From: a bacterium | GTDB taxonomy: Bacteria > UBP6 > UBA1177 | Length of the DNA: 64,000 bases | Reading direction: 5' to 3' | NCBI GenBank assembly: GCA_017645765.1 | Contig: JAGCNV010000019.1 | Span: 62,001 to 126,000 of the forward strand | Part shown: positions 50,401 to 59,031 of the stretch, one piece after another | Layout of the letters: the number at the start of each line of letters is the position of its first letter | Position numbering within the stretch: position 1 is the first letter of the stretch | The notes under the pieces: model-generated | Databases searched by the model: none | Seen by the model: the letters and a program-made list of their open reading frames with translations, nothing else | Told to the model about the DNA's origin: nothing | Position numbers and translations under genes: made by a program

Positions 50401-51942
50401 CTAAATTTCAAACATATTCCCGATGTTCAGGATAAGGTCGGGATCGAACGTTTTTTTGATGCGTTTCATTTCGTTTATGCCGTGTTCGCTGAACATTGTT
50501 TCAAGGTATTTGTGCTTGATTTTTCCGATGCCGTGCTCTGCCGAAACGGTGCCGCCGAGGCTGATTACTTTTTTTGCGATAAGTGCGTAGATTTCTTTGG
50601 CTTTTTCAAGTTCTTCATAGTTTGAAGGCAGCATGTTTATGTGAAGGTGGTTGTTTCCGATGTGACCGAAAACGGCATGTTTTATGCCGCAGCTTTCAAG
50701 GGTTTTTCTGTAAAATGTGACGAGTTCGTCGAAATTTTCGTCACTTACCGCGAAATCGGTTCCGAGTTTGTGGATTTTAGGATAATTTTTTTTGATTTCG
50801 GCGATCGTTGCGTTGACGCTTTCCGGAACTGCATGGCGGAAAGCTTTGATCCGCTCGATTTCACAGTTTTCCCATGCGCACCACGAATTTTCGTTTCCGC
50901 ATGTTATTTCCGCCGCTTTTTTTGCAATTTCGGGCAGGTCGTTTCTGTCGAATGCGATGTCGAAAAAGACCGCGGCGGCAAAATTTTCGTCAAGTTTCGG
51001 AATGTCGAGGCTGACACAGTCGGAGTTCATTCTGTTTCTGATAAGTTCAAGCCCTGATGAGCCTATAAATTCGATAAAATCAGGCTGGAGCGAACTTTTT
51101 TTCAGTTTTTTTACGAAATCGAGTGATTCATCGACCGATCTGAAAAACTGCACTACGCTGAGAGCCGGTTTTTGTTTTTCGAGGTATATTTCAAGAGTCG
51201 TGATAATGCCCAGAATTCCTTCTGATCCGATAAAAAGATCAATAATATCCATGCTTTTTCTTGAATAAAGACCAGAGGCGTTTTTGCAGTCAGGCATTGT
51301 GTAATCGGGAATTCTGAATTTTTTTCCGGCAAAATCGAATTCTCCCGAAGCGTCCGCAAAGCACTTTCCGCGCTCTATTTTTTGAACCGAACCGTCGGGA
51401 AGAACGACGACGATTGATTTTATCCAGTTCCTCGTGGGTCCGAACTTGTAGGTCGCCGCTCCGCTCGCATTTGTAGCCGCGGTGCCGCCTATCTGTGCGC
51501 TCATTTCTGTCGGATCAACGGGGTAGAGCCACAAATCCGGCGAATCTTCGAGTGATTTCCGTGCGTTGTCGGTGAGATCCTCAAGGTTTGCAATATCTTT
51601 TGCTCGCAGGGTTTCGGCGATTTTCGAAAGTGTCACGGCAGCCTGAACTTTCAGGAAAAACCTGTCGTTTTCGAAACCCAATCCGATGATTTTATTGAAT
51701 TTTTCCATTGAAATCACAATGCCGCCGAAAGGAACCGCCGCGCCTGTTATTCCTGTTCCTCCGCCCGCAACGGTCGCTTTGAGCTTTTTTTCTTTGCAGT
51801 GCTTTAAAATTACTGAAATTTCCTCTTCATTTTCGGGAAAAAACACTTCATCGGCATATCCGCCGCCCATTTTGCTTTCATCACGCAGAAACCTGTCGTC
51901 TTCAGTGATTTGTCTGCGTTCAATTGATCCGATTTCTCTCAT
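50401..51942 (-). CDS. FAD-linked oxidase (glycolate/lactate dehydrogenase GlcD family)
   Basis: 513 residues from the ATG at 51942 (GGAAGGTG 7 nt upstream). The frame stays open 138 bp further but would overlap the divergent promoter. PCMH-type FAD domain: FPENEEEISVILKHCKEKKLKATVAGGGTGITGAAVP (about residues 35-72), QIGGTAATNASGAATYKFG, and a C-terminal FAD-oxidase domain with GHIGNNHLHINMLP and VSAEHGIGKIKHKYL. Members oxidise 2-hydroxy acids (glycolate, D-lactate, D-2-hydroxyglutarate). The electron acceptor is not identifiable, and no GlcE/GlcF or Fe-S partner is adjacent. Monocistronic. Confidence 0.9.
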   Translation of the reverse strand: MREIGSIERRQITEDDRFLRDESKMGGGYADEVFFPENEEEISVILKHCKEKKLKATVAGGGTGITGAAVPFGGIVISMEKFNKIIGLGFENDRFFLKVQAAVTLSKIAETLRAKDIANLEDLTDNARKSLEDSPDLWLYPVDPTEMSAQIGGTAATNASGAATYKFGPTRNWIKSIVVVLPDGSVQKIERGKCFADASGEFDFAGKKFRIPDYTMPDCKNASGLYSRKSMDIIDLFIGSEGILGIITTLEIYLEKQKPALSVVQFFRSVDESLDFVKKLKKSSLQPDFIEFIGSSGLELIRNRMNSDCVSLDIPKLDENFAAAVFFDIAFDRNDLPEIAKKAAEITCGNENSWCAWENCEIERIKAFRHAVPESVNATIAEIKKNYPKIHKLGTDFAVSDENFDELVTFYRKTLESCGIKHAVFGHIGNNHLHINMLPSNYEELEKAKEIYALIAKKVISLGGTVSAEHGIGKIKHKYLETMFSEHGINEMKRIKKTFDPDLILNIGNMFEI

Positions 51943-51970
51943 TTTGCACCTTCCAAAAACAAAACGGATG

Positions 51971-51998
51971 ATCATACCCGATTTTTCGGGAAAATCCA
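51971..51998 (-). promoter_or_regulatory. Promoter of the FAD oxidase gene with an internal palindrome
   Basis: Minus strand: TGGATT (51993-51998), 16-bp spacer, TATGAT (51971-51976), 28 bp before the start. The spacer holds the inverted repeat CCCGA-TTTT-TCGGG (51977-51990), a candidate operator. Confidence 0.55.
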
Positions 51999-52007
51999 TG
52001 CGCTGTA

Positions 52008-52035
52008 TTGACTCTTTAAAATTTTTAAGTATAGA
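52008..52035 (+). promoter_or_regulatory. Promoter of the PEGA protein operon
   Basis: TTGACT (52008-52013), 16-bp spacer, TATAGA (52030-52035), 34 bp before the ATG at 52070. Divergent and only about 10 bp from the FAD oxidase promoter. Confidence 0.65.
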
Positions 52036-52069
52036 CAATTGGTTTTTTTGATGTTTTGAGGAATAAAAA

Positions 52070-53611
52070 ATGAGATTCACAGTAGTTTATTTGATTCTTG
52101 TCTCCTTTACATTTCTTTCACTGACACCTGCCGGTGTATCGCTTGCAGAACTTCGTGCGGATGACGGTTTCGAGCTCGACGAGCTTGATCTCGGACTTGA
52201 AGATGACGAAGAAGAGGAAGAAGATTCTTCCGCTAAAAAAGGCAAAAAATCGGAAGAAGACGAAGAACTTGATGAGGAAGAGAGTTCCGAAGATTCTGAG
52301 GATTCCGAGAGTTCCGAAGATGAAGAAGAGTCTCCTGCTCCGAAAAAATCAGCAAAAAAGACTGATGACGAGGAAGATTATGCTGCTTCAGGCAAAAAAA
52401 TCATGGCGGTTTATGTGTTCGAAAATTCTCATACCGTCAAAGCTGCATCGCATGTTGTTGCGGAAACGGCTTCCCGCCTTGCGGCATCGAAGGATTATGA
52501 CTATGTAGGAACTGAAGTCGCTGTTTCCTCATCGTCCTCATCGTGGCTGAAAAATGCTAAAAAGGAGTTCGAAGAAGGAAAAGCGCTTTATAACGATCTC
52601 GGTATCGAAGAGGCAGCTGAAAAGTTCAAGTCGGCTCTCAAATATTTTGAAGACAACATCGATAAAGTCAGCGATATGAGTCTGATGAGCGAGATCATCT
52701 TCTATCTCGGTGCAAGCTACTCTCTCATTGACGAGGAAGAACAGGCTGAATCCTATTTCTCGCTCTATCTTACGATAAATCCTGACGGACAGCCTGAGGA
52801 TTCGTTTTCCGATGAAGTAATGTCTGCTTTTGACGGGATGAAACGCAACCGCAGAAGTACCGGAAAAGGTTCTGTCAAAGTTCAGAGCAATACTGACGGC
52901 GCACTTGTTTTCATCGATGGCAGAATAGTCGGAATGACACCGGCCACTCTTCGCGGCGTCAGCGAAGGAAAGCACTACTACCGCATCCACAAAAACGGTT
53001 TCCGTGCTGCCGGCGGTTCGGTATCGGTACGCAGCGGAAAGACTGCTTCCATCAATGAGACGTTGACGAAAAATCCGTCTGCTTCGGCTGTAGCAGAGCT
53101 TGAAGAAGAGATGAAATCGGGATTCGGCAGCGTTGCAATGGTCCGCAAAGCTACCGATCTGGCAGAGGACAACAACCTCAGCAATGTTTTTGTAGTCAAG
53201 GCGTCGCTCGGCGCTGACGAAAGACTCAAATATCAGGGTTACATGATCGACTGCGACAAAAAGGAATTCAAAAAATCGGAAGCTGTTTTCGATCTTCCCG
53301 AAAAAGGTGCTGCATCCAAATCTGTATCTCTCAATCAGTTCAATAAGGCGCTTATAGATGATCCTTACGAATATAAAGCTATATCGGATCTGCTCATGGA
53401 AGAAGCCGACCTTCTCGGACTTTCCGACAAACCTGCCGAAAACCAGAAGGATGATAAGGAAAAGAAACCGGTTTACAAAGAGTGGTGGTTGTGGACTGTT
53501 GTAGGCGTTGTTGTTGCAGGCGGTGTAGCTGCCGGAGTAGTTTGCGGATTAGGAAAATGCACTGGCGGCGGTAGCGGCAGCGGTGCAAGTTTGGATGTCA
53601 ATTTTCAATAA
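52070..53611 (+). CDS. Secreted TPR/PEGA-domain protein with C-terminal membrane helix
   Basis: 513 residues. Signal peptide (about 1-26), then a very acidic stretch (about 30-105, Asp/Glu/Ser with Lys patches). Residues 110-150 resemble the CsgG-like strand pattern (KIMAVYVFENSHTVKAASHVVAETASRLAA). TPR-like helices follow (KFKSALKYFEDNIDK, IIFYLGASYSLIDEEEQAESYFSLYLTINPD), then a PEGA domain (GSVKVQSNTDGALVFIDGRIVGMTPATLRGVSEGKHYYRI within residues 265-305). A helix WWLWTVVGVVVAGGVAAG (about 475-495) lies near the end. PEGA proteins of this type are common in Myxococcota. Role unknown. RBS GAGG. Followed by two small genes. Confidence 0.85.
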   Translation: MRFTVVYLILVSFTFLSLTPAGVSLAELRADDGFELDELDLGLEDDEEEEEDSSAKKGKKSEEDEELDEEESSEDSEDSESSEDEEESPAPKKSAKKTDDEEDYAASGKKIMAVYVFENSHTVKAASHVVAETASRLAASKDYDYVGTEVAVSSSSSSWLKNAKKEFEEGKALYNDLGIEEAAEKFKSALKYFEDNIDKVSDMSLMSEIIFYLGASYSLIDEEEQAESYFSLYLTINPDGQPEDSFSDEVMSAFDGMKRNRRSTGKGSVKVQSNTDGALVFIDGRIVGMTPATLRGVSEGKHYYRIHKNGFRAAGGSVSVRSGKTASINETLTKNPSASAVAELEEEMKSGFGSVAMVRKATDLAEDNNLSNVFVVKASLGADERLKYQGYMIDCDKKEFKKSEAVFDLPEKGAASKSVSLNQFNKALIDDPYEYKAISDLLMEEADLLGLSDKPAENQKDDKEKKPVYKEWWLWTVVGVVVAGGVAAGVVCGLGKCTGGGSGSGASLDVNFQ

Positions 53612-53622
53612 CGGAGGAAAAA

Positions 53623-53817
53623 ATGACTAAGGAAAATAAAGAAAATATCGTTATGCCTGAGATCGATACGAGAACAATCGAAAGAAAGCTCAAAAGCGGC
53701 GAAATCACTGAAGAAGAATACAAAAAATATCTAGACAGCATTGAAGAATGCACTGAATATGACACTGTCAACGAGGCTGCGCTCATCAAAGAAGCCAATA
53801 TCAAAAGAAATTATTAG
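53623..53817 (+). CDS. Small hypothetical protein, 64 residues
   Basis: Highly charged, Lys/Glu-rich, helical, one Cys. The middle KLKSGEITEEEYKKYLDSIE resembles short helical hairpins (SHOCT-like: 'L-x-x-G-x-I-T-x-x-E-Y/F'), which often occur at protein ends, but the match is short. GGAGG 7 nt before the ATG and an 11-bp gap from the PEGA gene support real expression in this operon. Confidence 0.7.
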   Translation: MTKENKENIVMPEIDTRTIERKLKSGEITEEEYKKYLDSIEECTEYDTVNEAALIKEANIKRNY

Positions 53818-53825
53818 AGGTCTGT

Positions 53826-54104
53826 ATGGATAACGGAAGCAAAGCTGAACTTTCGTCAATAGTAAGTCCGTCGTTTGAAAGCCTTGTTTCTTCAGTTTAT
53901 TCGGCGATTCTGCTGAACCTGGGTGAAATCAAAGTAAAAGGAGCGGGCGAGGTTAGCGAAAATCTTGAAATCGCAAAATTCAACATCGGACTTCTCAAAA
54001 TGCTTGAAGAAAAAACCAAAGGAAATCTGACAGAAGAAGAAGATTCCTATCTTCACGGCGTTATATTCAATTCAATGGAAAAGCTGCGTGAACACTCGCT
54101 CTGA
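53826..54104 (+). CDS. DUF1844 protein
   Basis: 92 residues. Matches DUF1844: FESLVSSVYSAILLNLGEI near the middle and AKFNIGLLKMLEEKTKGNLTEEEDSYLHGVIFNSMEKLRE at the end (KTKGNLT-EE is the family signature). Function unknown; the family is widespread in deltaproteobacteria and acidobacteria. RBS GAGG. The last 17 bp overlap the inositol-phosphatase family gene. Confidence 0.9.
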   Translation: MDNGSKAELSSIVSPSFESLVSSVYSAILLNLGEIKVKGAGEVSENLEIAKFNIGLLKMLEEKTKGNLTEEEDSYLHGVIFNSMEKLREHSL

Positions 54105-54888
54105 CAGGCTTTTACAAGTCATAGAAATCGCAAAATCGGCTGGGGATACAGCCCTGAAGTTTTTTTGCTCGCCTGAACTTAAAAAGTCTTTCAAATCGAA
54201 ATGCGATCTTGTAACGGAGGCAGATATCACTGTTGAAAAGATGCTTCTCGAAAAACTTAAAACAGTAGACAATATTGATTTTTTAAGCGAAGAGTTTAAT
54301 CCGGAAACCGGACTTGCAAAGCCGTGCTGGATAGTCGATCCTATCGACGGAACTACCAACTTCATTGCCGGAATTGCCCCTTTTGCGATTTCAATCGCGC
54401 ATTATGACGGCACGGAAGTCGATCTTGCAGTCTGCTTCCTTCCGGTAACTGACGAAATGTTTTCAGCTGAAAAAGGATGCGGTGCATGGCTGAACGGTGA
54501 AAAAATAGGCGTGAGCAGCGAAGAGAGTGCGATAAATTGCGTCGGAGCCACAGGTTTTGCCGACATAACGCAGAACGGCGGCACGGGAACTCTGCCGGTT
54601 TTCTGCAGTATGGTTCAGAAAACAAGAGCGATGAGAAGATTAGGCTCGGCAGTCACCGATCTTGTCTATACGGCATGCGGAAAGTTCGCGTTTTTCTACG
54701 AAGCAGGGCTTTCTCCGTGGGATGTCGCGGCGGGATCGCTGATCGTGAAAGAGGCCGGAGGAATCGTAACCGATTTTTCCGGTGGAGAAAATTATATTCT
54801 TGGAAAAACGATAATTGCCTCAAACCCGAAAATGTATAATTTTGTCAAAAACGAGATCAGAAATTCCCTTTCCAAAAATTGTTTTTAA
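54088..54888 (+). CDS. suhB: Inositol monophosphatase family protein
   Basis: 266 residues, GTG start at 54088 inside the DUF1844 gene. Mg-dependent phosphatase fold: metal-binding WIVDPIDGTTNFIAGI (DPIDGT, residues about 89-101), an upstream Glu pair (LSEEFN) and WDVAAGSLIVKEAGG near 212-226. The family includes SuhB, inositol-1-phosphatase, fructose-1,6-bisphosphatase and PAP phosphatase (CysQ), and the exact substrate is not settled by these motifs. 34 bp before the next transcription unit's -10. Confidence 0.85.
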   Translation: MNTRSDRLLQVIEIAKSAGDTALKFFCSPELKKSFKSKCDLVTEADITVEKMLLEKLKTVDNIDFLSEEFNPETGLAKPCWIVDPIDGTTNFIAGIAPFAISIAHYDGTEVDLAVCFLPVTDEMFSAEKGCGAWLNGEKIGVSSEESAINCVGATGFADITQNGGTGTLPVFCSMVQKTRAMRRLGSAVTDLVYTACGKFAFFYEAGLSPWDVAAGSLIVKEAGGIVTDFSGGENYILGKTIIASNPKMYNFVKNEIRNSLSKNCF

Positions 54889-54906
54889 TAAGAAAAACAC
54901 TATAAT
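54879..54906 (+). promoter_or_regulatory. Promoter of trmL and the nucleotide-transporter operon
   Basis: TTGTTT (54879-54884), 16-bp spacer, TATAAT (54901-54906), 31 bp before the trmL ATG. Confidence 0.65.
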
Positions 54907-54937
54907 ATAGCGTTTTTGATTTTTGAGTTTGGAATCC

Positions 54938-55396
54938 ATGTTCGAAATAGTGATCATAAATCCCGAAATTCCGCAGAATACAGGCAATATTGCGCGTACA
55001 GTCCTTTCGCAGAAATGCAGGCTGCACTTAGTCAAACCTTACGGATTCAGGCTTGATACGGCGGCGGTGAAAAGGGCAGGGGTCGATTACTGGAAATTTG
55101 TCGAAATAACCGAGTGGGATTCAACTGACGAATTCTTTGCGGCGAACGACACTTCGAAAATGCACTTTTTTTCACAGAAAGGTAAGGTTAGATACGACAA
55201 AGTGAGCTACAAAAGCGGCGATTTTCTGGTTTTCGGGTGCGAATCGGCAGGCCTCGGAGAAGAAATTTTAGGGAAATACGCCGGTCAGACGCGCTTTCTT
55301 CCTATGCTTGACAGCAGAGTGCGCAGTCTCAATCTCGCAAGTGCCGCAACGGCAGTGATTTTTGAAGCAATGAAACAAACAGATTTTGAGGAATAA
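54938..55396 (+). CDS. trmL: tRNA (cytidine/uridine-2'-O)-methyltransferase TrmL
   Basis: 152 residues from the ATG at 54938 (an in-frame TTG lies 15 bp upstream). Minimal SPOUT enzyme: IINPEIPQNTGNIARTVL at the start, LVKPYGFRLDTAAVKRAGVDYW, FGCESAGLGEEIL and the knot region DSRVRSLNLASAATAVIFEAM. It methylates the wobble ribose at position 34 of tRNA-Leu isoacceptors. First gene of an operon of five; the stop is 2 bp before the transporter gene. Confidence 0.93.
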   Translation: MFEIVIINPEIPQNTGNIARTVLSQKCRLHLVKPYGFRLDTAAVKRAGVDYWKFVEITEWDSTDEFFAANDTSKMHFFSQKGKVRYDKVSYKSGDFLVFGCESAGLGEEILGKYAGQTRFLPMLDSRVRSLNLASAATAVIFEAMKQTDFEE

Positions 55397-55398
55397 AG

Positions 55399-58275
55399 AT
55401 GAAAAGGCTTTTTGCAGCTTTCAGCATGAACAATCCGGATGAAAGAAACCGGGCACTCATGCTTTTTGCATACAACTTTCTGGCGACTTCTATCATGGTC
55501 ATGGGCCGAATCGTCAGAGATACCCTGTTTTTGAACAAGTACAAAGGCGACAGGCTGATGCTTTCCTTCATGTATATCGGTGTCGCGATACTCGTTTCGA
55601 CAGCGACCTTCTTTTACACGAAAAGAAGCTCTTTCTACCGCATGGACAAGCTGATAACGGCTACTTTTTCAATCGGAATTGTCTGTACGCTCATATTTGT
55701 CGGGCTTGTGAACAATGAAATTTCCGTAGCTTTCGGCTCGCTTTACATTTTTATCGAGCTTCTGGGTTCGTTTATGATGTTCCAGTTCTGGTCGTTTACG
55801 AACGAGCTGCTTGATTCCCGCGAGGCGAAGCGTGTCCTCGGTTTTGTCGGGTGCGGCGGTATCATTGCAAGTATGGCTGTCGGCGGATCGGTAGGAAAAC
55901 TCGCCGTTCTGCTCGGCAAAGTCCAGTATCTGCTCTTCATAAACGCTTTGTGTATGCTGTGCTGCATAATGATAGTCCGCTTTATGGGCAAAAAGTATCA
56001 GAGCCGCCTGCAGAGAGGTGTCGTTTCAAAGACTCTTACTCCGAAACAGGCAAAAGCTGCCGCTTCTCAGGTAAGCATCACAAAAACGCCTTACGTCAAA
56101 TACATCGCGATAATGATCGCTTTGATTTATGTGGTTGTTACATTGGTTGATTACCAGTTTAAGGTCGTTGCTTCCGACAAAATCACCGATCCGCAGAAAC
56201 TTGCCGCTTACTTCGGTTTTGTCTACTCGATTTTCGGCGGCGTTTTCTCGCTTTTCTTCCAGCTTGTAGCAACCTCGCGACTGCTTAAGTTCAGCATTTT
56301 TATGAGTTTGGGAATATTGCCGGCGATACTTACTTTGAGTTCTATTTTCTTCATTGCCGTGCCGCCGGAACTTATGATGTTCGGTTTTGCAGCGCCTCTT
56401 GTAGCGATAACAATGGCAAAATCGGGCGACAGTGCGTTCCGCTACACGATAAACGATGCTGCGATCCAGCTTTTGTATATTCCGCTCGATCCTAAGGTTA
56501 AAAGCAGGACGAAAGCGATAATCGACGGCATGGTCAAACCGATTTTCATCGGCGTTTCGGGCTTTATCCTTCTTGCCGTCAGCTATCTCGGAAAGGCGGG
56601 GATCGTTCCGTCGGATGTCAAGCTCATTTCGTGGATTGTTACAGTCATCGGTGTTTCATGGCTCATTACGATAGTCGGGATCAGAAACCGTTATCTTTCG
56701 GTCCTCATTGACAATATCAAGAAAAAACGTTTCGGAACGAACCAGCTCACGATGCAGCCCAATGTTCTTCAGAGCATTGTTCAGAAGGCGATAGAAAGCG
56801 GAGATGACGAAGACCTTTCTATGGCGATCGACATGGTTGAAAGTTCCGGAAATTCGGCTCTCGGACGTGATTTTGTTGCTCTTCTCTCAAAGGCTAATCC
56901 CAAAATCAAGGTGAAAATCCTTTCGCTCATGCGCCGCATGGAAAGCAGATATAATACTTATAACATATTAAAATTGTTCAAAGATTCAGATGAAGACGTG
57001 CTGCGTGAGGCGATCCTGACTTACGGATATGTCCAAATGGACAAATCGGTGAAATTTATATCTCCTTTCCTTGAGAGTGAAAAAATTGCGATAAGAGAGG
57101 CAGCTGTAATAGCTCTCATCAAATATGCCGGAGTCGTAGGCGCGATGACTGCCGGATCGTATCTCAAGGCTTTCTTTGAATCAGAAAACGCGACCGACAG
57201 AGCCGCTGCGGCCTATATTTTGGGTGAACTCGGACAGAAAAACATGGATCAGCAGCTTTCCACACTTCTGAACGATCCGAGTCCGATAGTAAGACGTGCC
57301 GCGGTAAACGCAGCTTCGAAAATAGATTCCAATGTCTTTATACCAAAACTTTTTTACATGCTTTTTGACAGAGATGTCAGCTTCGATGCAGCGAAAGTGC
57401 TTTCGAAATTCGGCGAAAAAATTCTCGAACCTGCTGCCGATATCCTTGCTAATAAGCTCGAAAGCTACCGCCTGAAGAGCGAGGTCGCGAAAATGCTGGG
57501 AGACATCTACTCTCCGGAATCCTTCAGGCTGCTCGCTATTTCTCTTGATACCGAAAGCGATGAGCTGCGCAATATCGTTCTGAACAGTCTTAAAAAACTT
57601 ATTTCAAAAGTCGAAAAGGCGTCGATCGACAAAGAACCTCTCAAAGTTCTGCTGTTGAGGGAAATTTATCAGTATTTCCAGACTCTTTACTTCTCGGTTC
57701 AGATCAGGAAGAATTTGAAGACAGACTGCTTGTCCGGTGTCATGGCAACAAAGCTCGACAACTGTTATCAGCGTATTTTCTCAATACTTTCACTGATGTA
57801 CGGCAACTCGCTATTTGATAACATCTACTTCAATATAACCAGAAAATTCGTTTTGCCGTCCCAGCGCGCCAACGCTCTGGAAATTATAGACAATATTGTT
57901 GACAAGGATATCAGACCGATAATCGTTCCGCTTATAGAAAGCAAAACCGAAGAGGAAAAGCTTAATCTCGGTTATCAGTTCTTCAGCGTAAAAAAACTTA
58001 AGATAGAAGATATTATCGAAACTCTGCTTTCTGACGATTCCGAGTGGGTTCGTTCGGTAACTCTTTACGCAGTTGCCCATGAACACATCAGCGGAATTTA
58101 CGGCAGAATACAGATGTTCCTGTATGATCCGAGTCCGATAGTCCGCGAAGCTGCGCTTTACGCAATGAATTACATCAAAATAGTAATATCAAAAACAGAT
58201 GCACATTATCTTTTGAACGATACTGACAAGTATCTCTGTGAATATTCCCGCTCTGTTTTGCAACCGGAAGCATAG
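55399..58275 (+). CDS. Tlc/Npt-type nucleotide transporter fused to HEAT repeats
   Basis: 958 residues. Residues 1-435 form the membrane part with about 12 helices of the ATP/ADP (NTT/Tlc) carrier superfamily: NRALMLFAYNFLATSIMVMGRIVRDTLFL, FIELLGSFMMFQFWSFTNELLDSREAKRVLGFVGCGG and SAFRYTINDAAIQLLYIPLDPKVKSRTKAIIDGMVKPI are typical of the bacterial HEAT-fused branch. Residues about 450-950 carry HEAT/PBS-like repeats (DSDEDVLREAILTYG, SEKIAIREAAVIALIKYAG, DPSPIVRRAAVNAAS). Classic Tlc proteins exchange ATP in intracellular parasites. This fused free-living form has no proven substrate. Next to a cyclic-nucleotide-binding protein. Confidence 0.88.
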   Translation: MKRLFAAFSMNNPDERNRALMLFAYNFLATSIMVMGRIVRDTLFLNKYKGDRLMLSFMYIGVAILVSTATFFYTKRSSFYRMDKLITATFSIGIVCTLIFVGLVNNEISVAFGSLYIFIELLGSFMMFQFWSFTNELLDSREAKRVLGFVGCGGIIASMAVGGSVGKLAVLLGKVQYLLFINALCMLCCIMIVRFMGKKYQSRLQRGVVSKTLTPKQAKAAASQVSITKTPYVKYIAIMIALIYVVVTLVDYQFKVVASDKITDPQKLAAYFGFVYSIFGGVFSLFFQLVATSRLLKFSIFMSLGILPAILTLSSIFFIAVPPELMMFGFAAPLVAITMAKSGDSAFRYTINDAAIQLLYIPLDPKVKSRTKAIIDGMVKPIFIGVSGFILLAVSYLGKAGIVPSDVKLISWIVTVIGVSWLITIVGIRNRYLSVLIDNIKKKRFGTNQLTMQPNVLQSIVQKAIESGDDEDLSMAIDMVESSGNSALGRDFVALLSKANPKIKVKILSLMRRMESRYNTYNILKLFKDSDEDVLREAILTYGYVQMDKSVKFISPFLESEKIAIREAAVIALIKYAGVVGAMTAGSYLKAFFESENATDRAAAAYILGELGQKNMDQQLSTLLNDPSPIVRRAAVNAASKIDSNVFIPKLFYMLFDRDVSFDAAKVLSKFGEKILEPAADILANKLESYRLKSEVAKMLGDIYSPESFRLLAISLDTESDELRNIVLNSLKKLISKVEKASIDKEPLKVLLLREIYQYFQTLYFSVQIRKNLKTDCLSGVMATKLDNCYQRIFSILSLMYGNSLFDNIYFNITRKFVLPSQRANALEIIDNIVDKDIRPIIVPLIESKTEEEKLNLGYQFFSVKKLKIEDIIETLLSDDSEWVRSVTLYAVAHEHISGIYGRIQMFLYDPSPIVREAALYAMNYIKIVISKTDAHYLLNDTDKYLCEYSRSVLQPEA

Positions 58276-58283
58276 GAGGAAAG

Positions 58284-58724
58284 ATGCTGACACGAGTAGA
58301 AAGGGTGCTTGCACTCAAAAATATCGAGCTTTTTCACGATATTCCCGGTGAGGTTCTTGCTGATATCGCCGCTCTGCTTGAAGAGGAGACTTTCGAGAAA
58401 GGGCAGTATATCGTGAATGAAGGAGACCTCGGAAAAGAGCTTTTCATGATAGTGAAGGGTGAAGTCGAAGTCGTTGTCGGCGGCAATGTGGTAGCCGTTA
58501 TGAAAGAAGGCGCAGGATTCGGTGAAATGGCGCTTATCGACAGCCAGCCGCGAAGTGCCGACATCATCGCGAGAAACGATGTCCTGGTTCTGAAAATGGA
58601 AAGTGACGACTTTCTTGAGATCCTCAAACAGCGTGACGAAGTAGCTCTCGGCGTCATCAGAGTTCTTACGGGCCGCATCAGGGAACTGAATGCAAAACTT
58701 GCCGAAAAATCGGGTAAAAAATAG
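58284..58724 (+). CDS. Stand-alone cyclic nucleotide-binding domain protein
   Basis: 146 residues, a single Crp-type cNMP-binding beta-roll: LKNIELFHDIPGEVLADIAALLEEETFEKGQYIVNEGDLGKELFMIVKGEVEV spans residues 11-63, and the phosphate-binding cassette FGEMALIDSQPRSADIIA (FGEMAL-x(4)-RSA) is intact, so it should bind cAMP or cGMP. There is no HTH or kinase domain. AGGAGG precedes the ATG and the gene is 8 bp after the HEAT-transporter gene. It probably regulates that transporter by direct contact. Confidence 0.92.
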   Translation: MLTRVERVLALKNIELFHDIPGEVLADIAALLEEETFEKGQYIVNEGDLGKELFMIVKGEVEVVVGGNVVAVMKEGAGFGEMALIDSQPRSADIIARNDVLVLKMESDDFLEILKQRDEVALGVIRVLTGRIRELNAKLAEKSGKK

Positions 58725-58726
58725 AA

Positions 58727-59026
58727 ATGATCGGAAAAAAAAGTGAAGAACGTCAGATAGTCTGGTGGAATCTTATAATTTTGCTTTTGATGACGGTTCT
58801 TTCTTTTGTCCTTATCAATGCCGAGAGCGGACCTCTTTTTTACGGGCTCGCAGCTGCACTATTTCTCTGCTTGGGAATTTTTATTAAACGCACGTACGTT
58901 TTTCTCGGTATTCTGATTATGGTCTTAGTCATCGTTTTTGTTGTCAAAGACGGATTTTTCGGTACTTTTGCCGACGAAAACGGCGGCAGTTTCAACTTTA
59001 ATTTTTTTATCAACAGCAATAAGTGA
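58727..59026 (+). CDS. Small membrane protein
   Basis: 99 residues. Three hydrophobic segments (about 13-32, 34-53, 55-75), a short polar N-terminus (MIGKKSEERQIVWWN) and a Phe/Asn-rich tail (NGGSFNFNFFINSNK). No family recognised. Two bases after the cNMP-binding gene and overlapping the start region of the glycosidase lipoprotein gene, so it is part of the operon. Confidence 0.75.
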   Translation: MIGKKSEERQIVWWNLIILLLMTVLSFVLINAESGPLFYGLAAALFLCLGIFIKRTYVFLGILIMVLVIVFVVKDGFFGTFADENGGSFNFNFFINSNK

Positions 59027-59031
59027 ACGTC

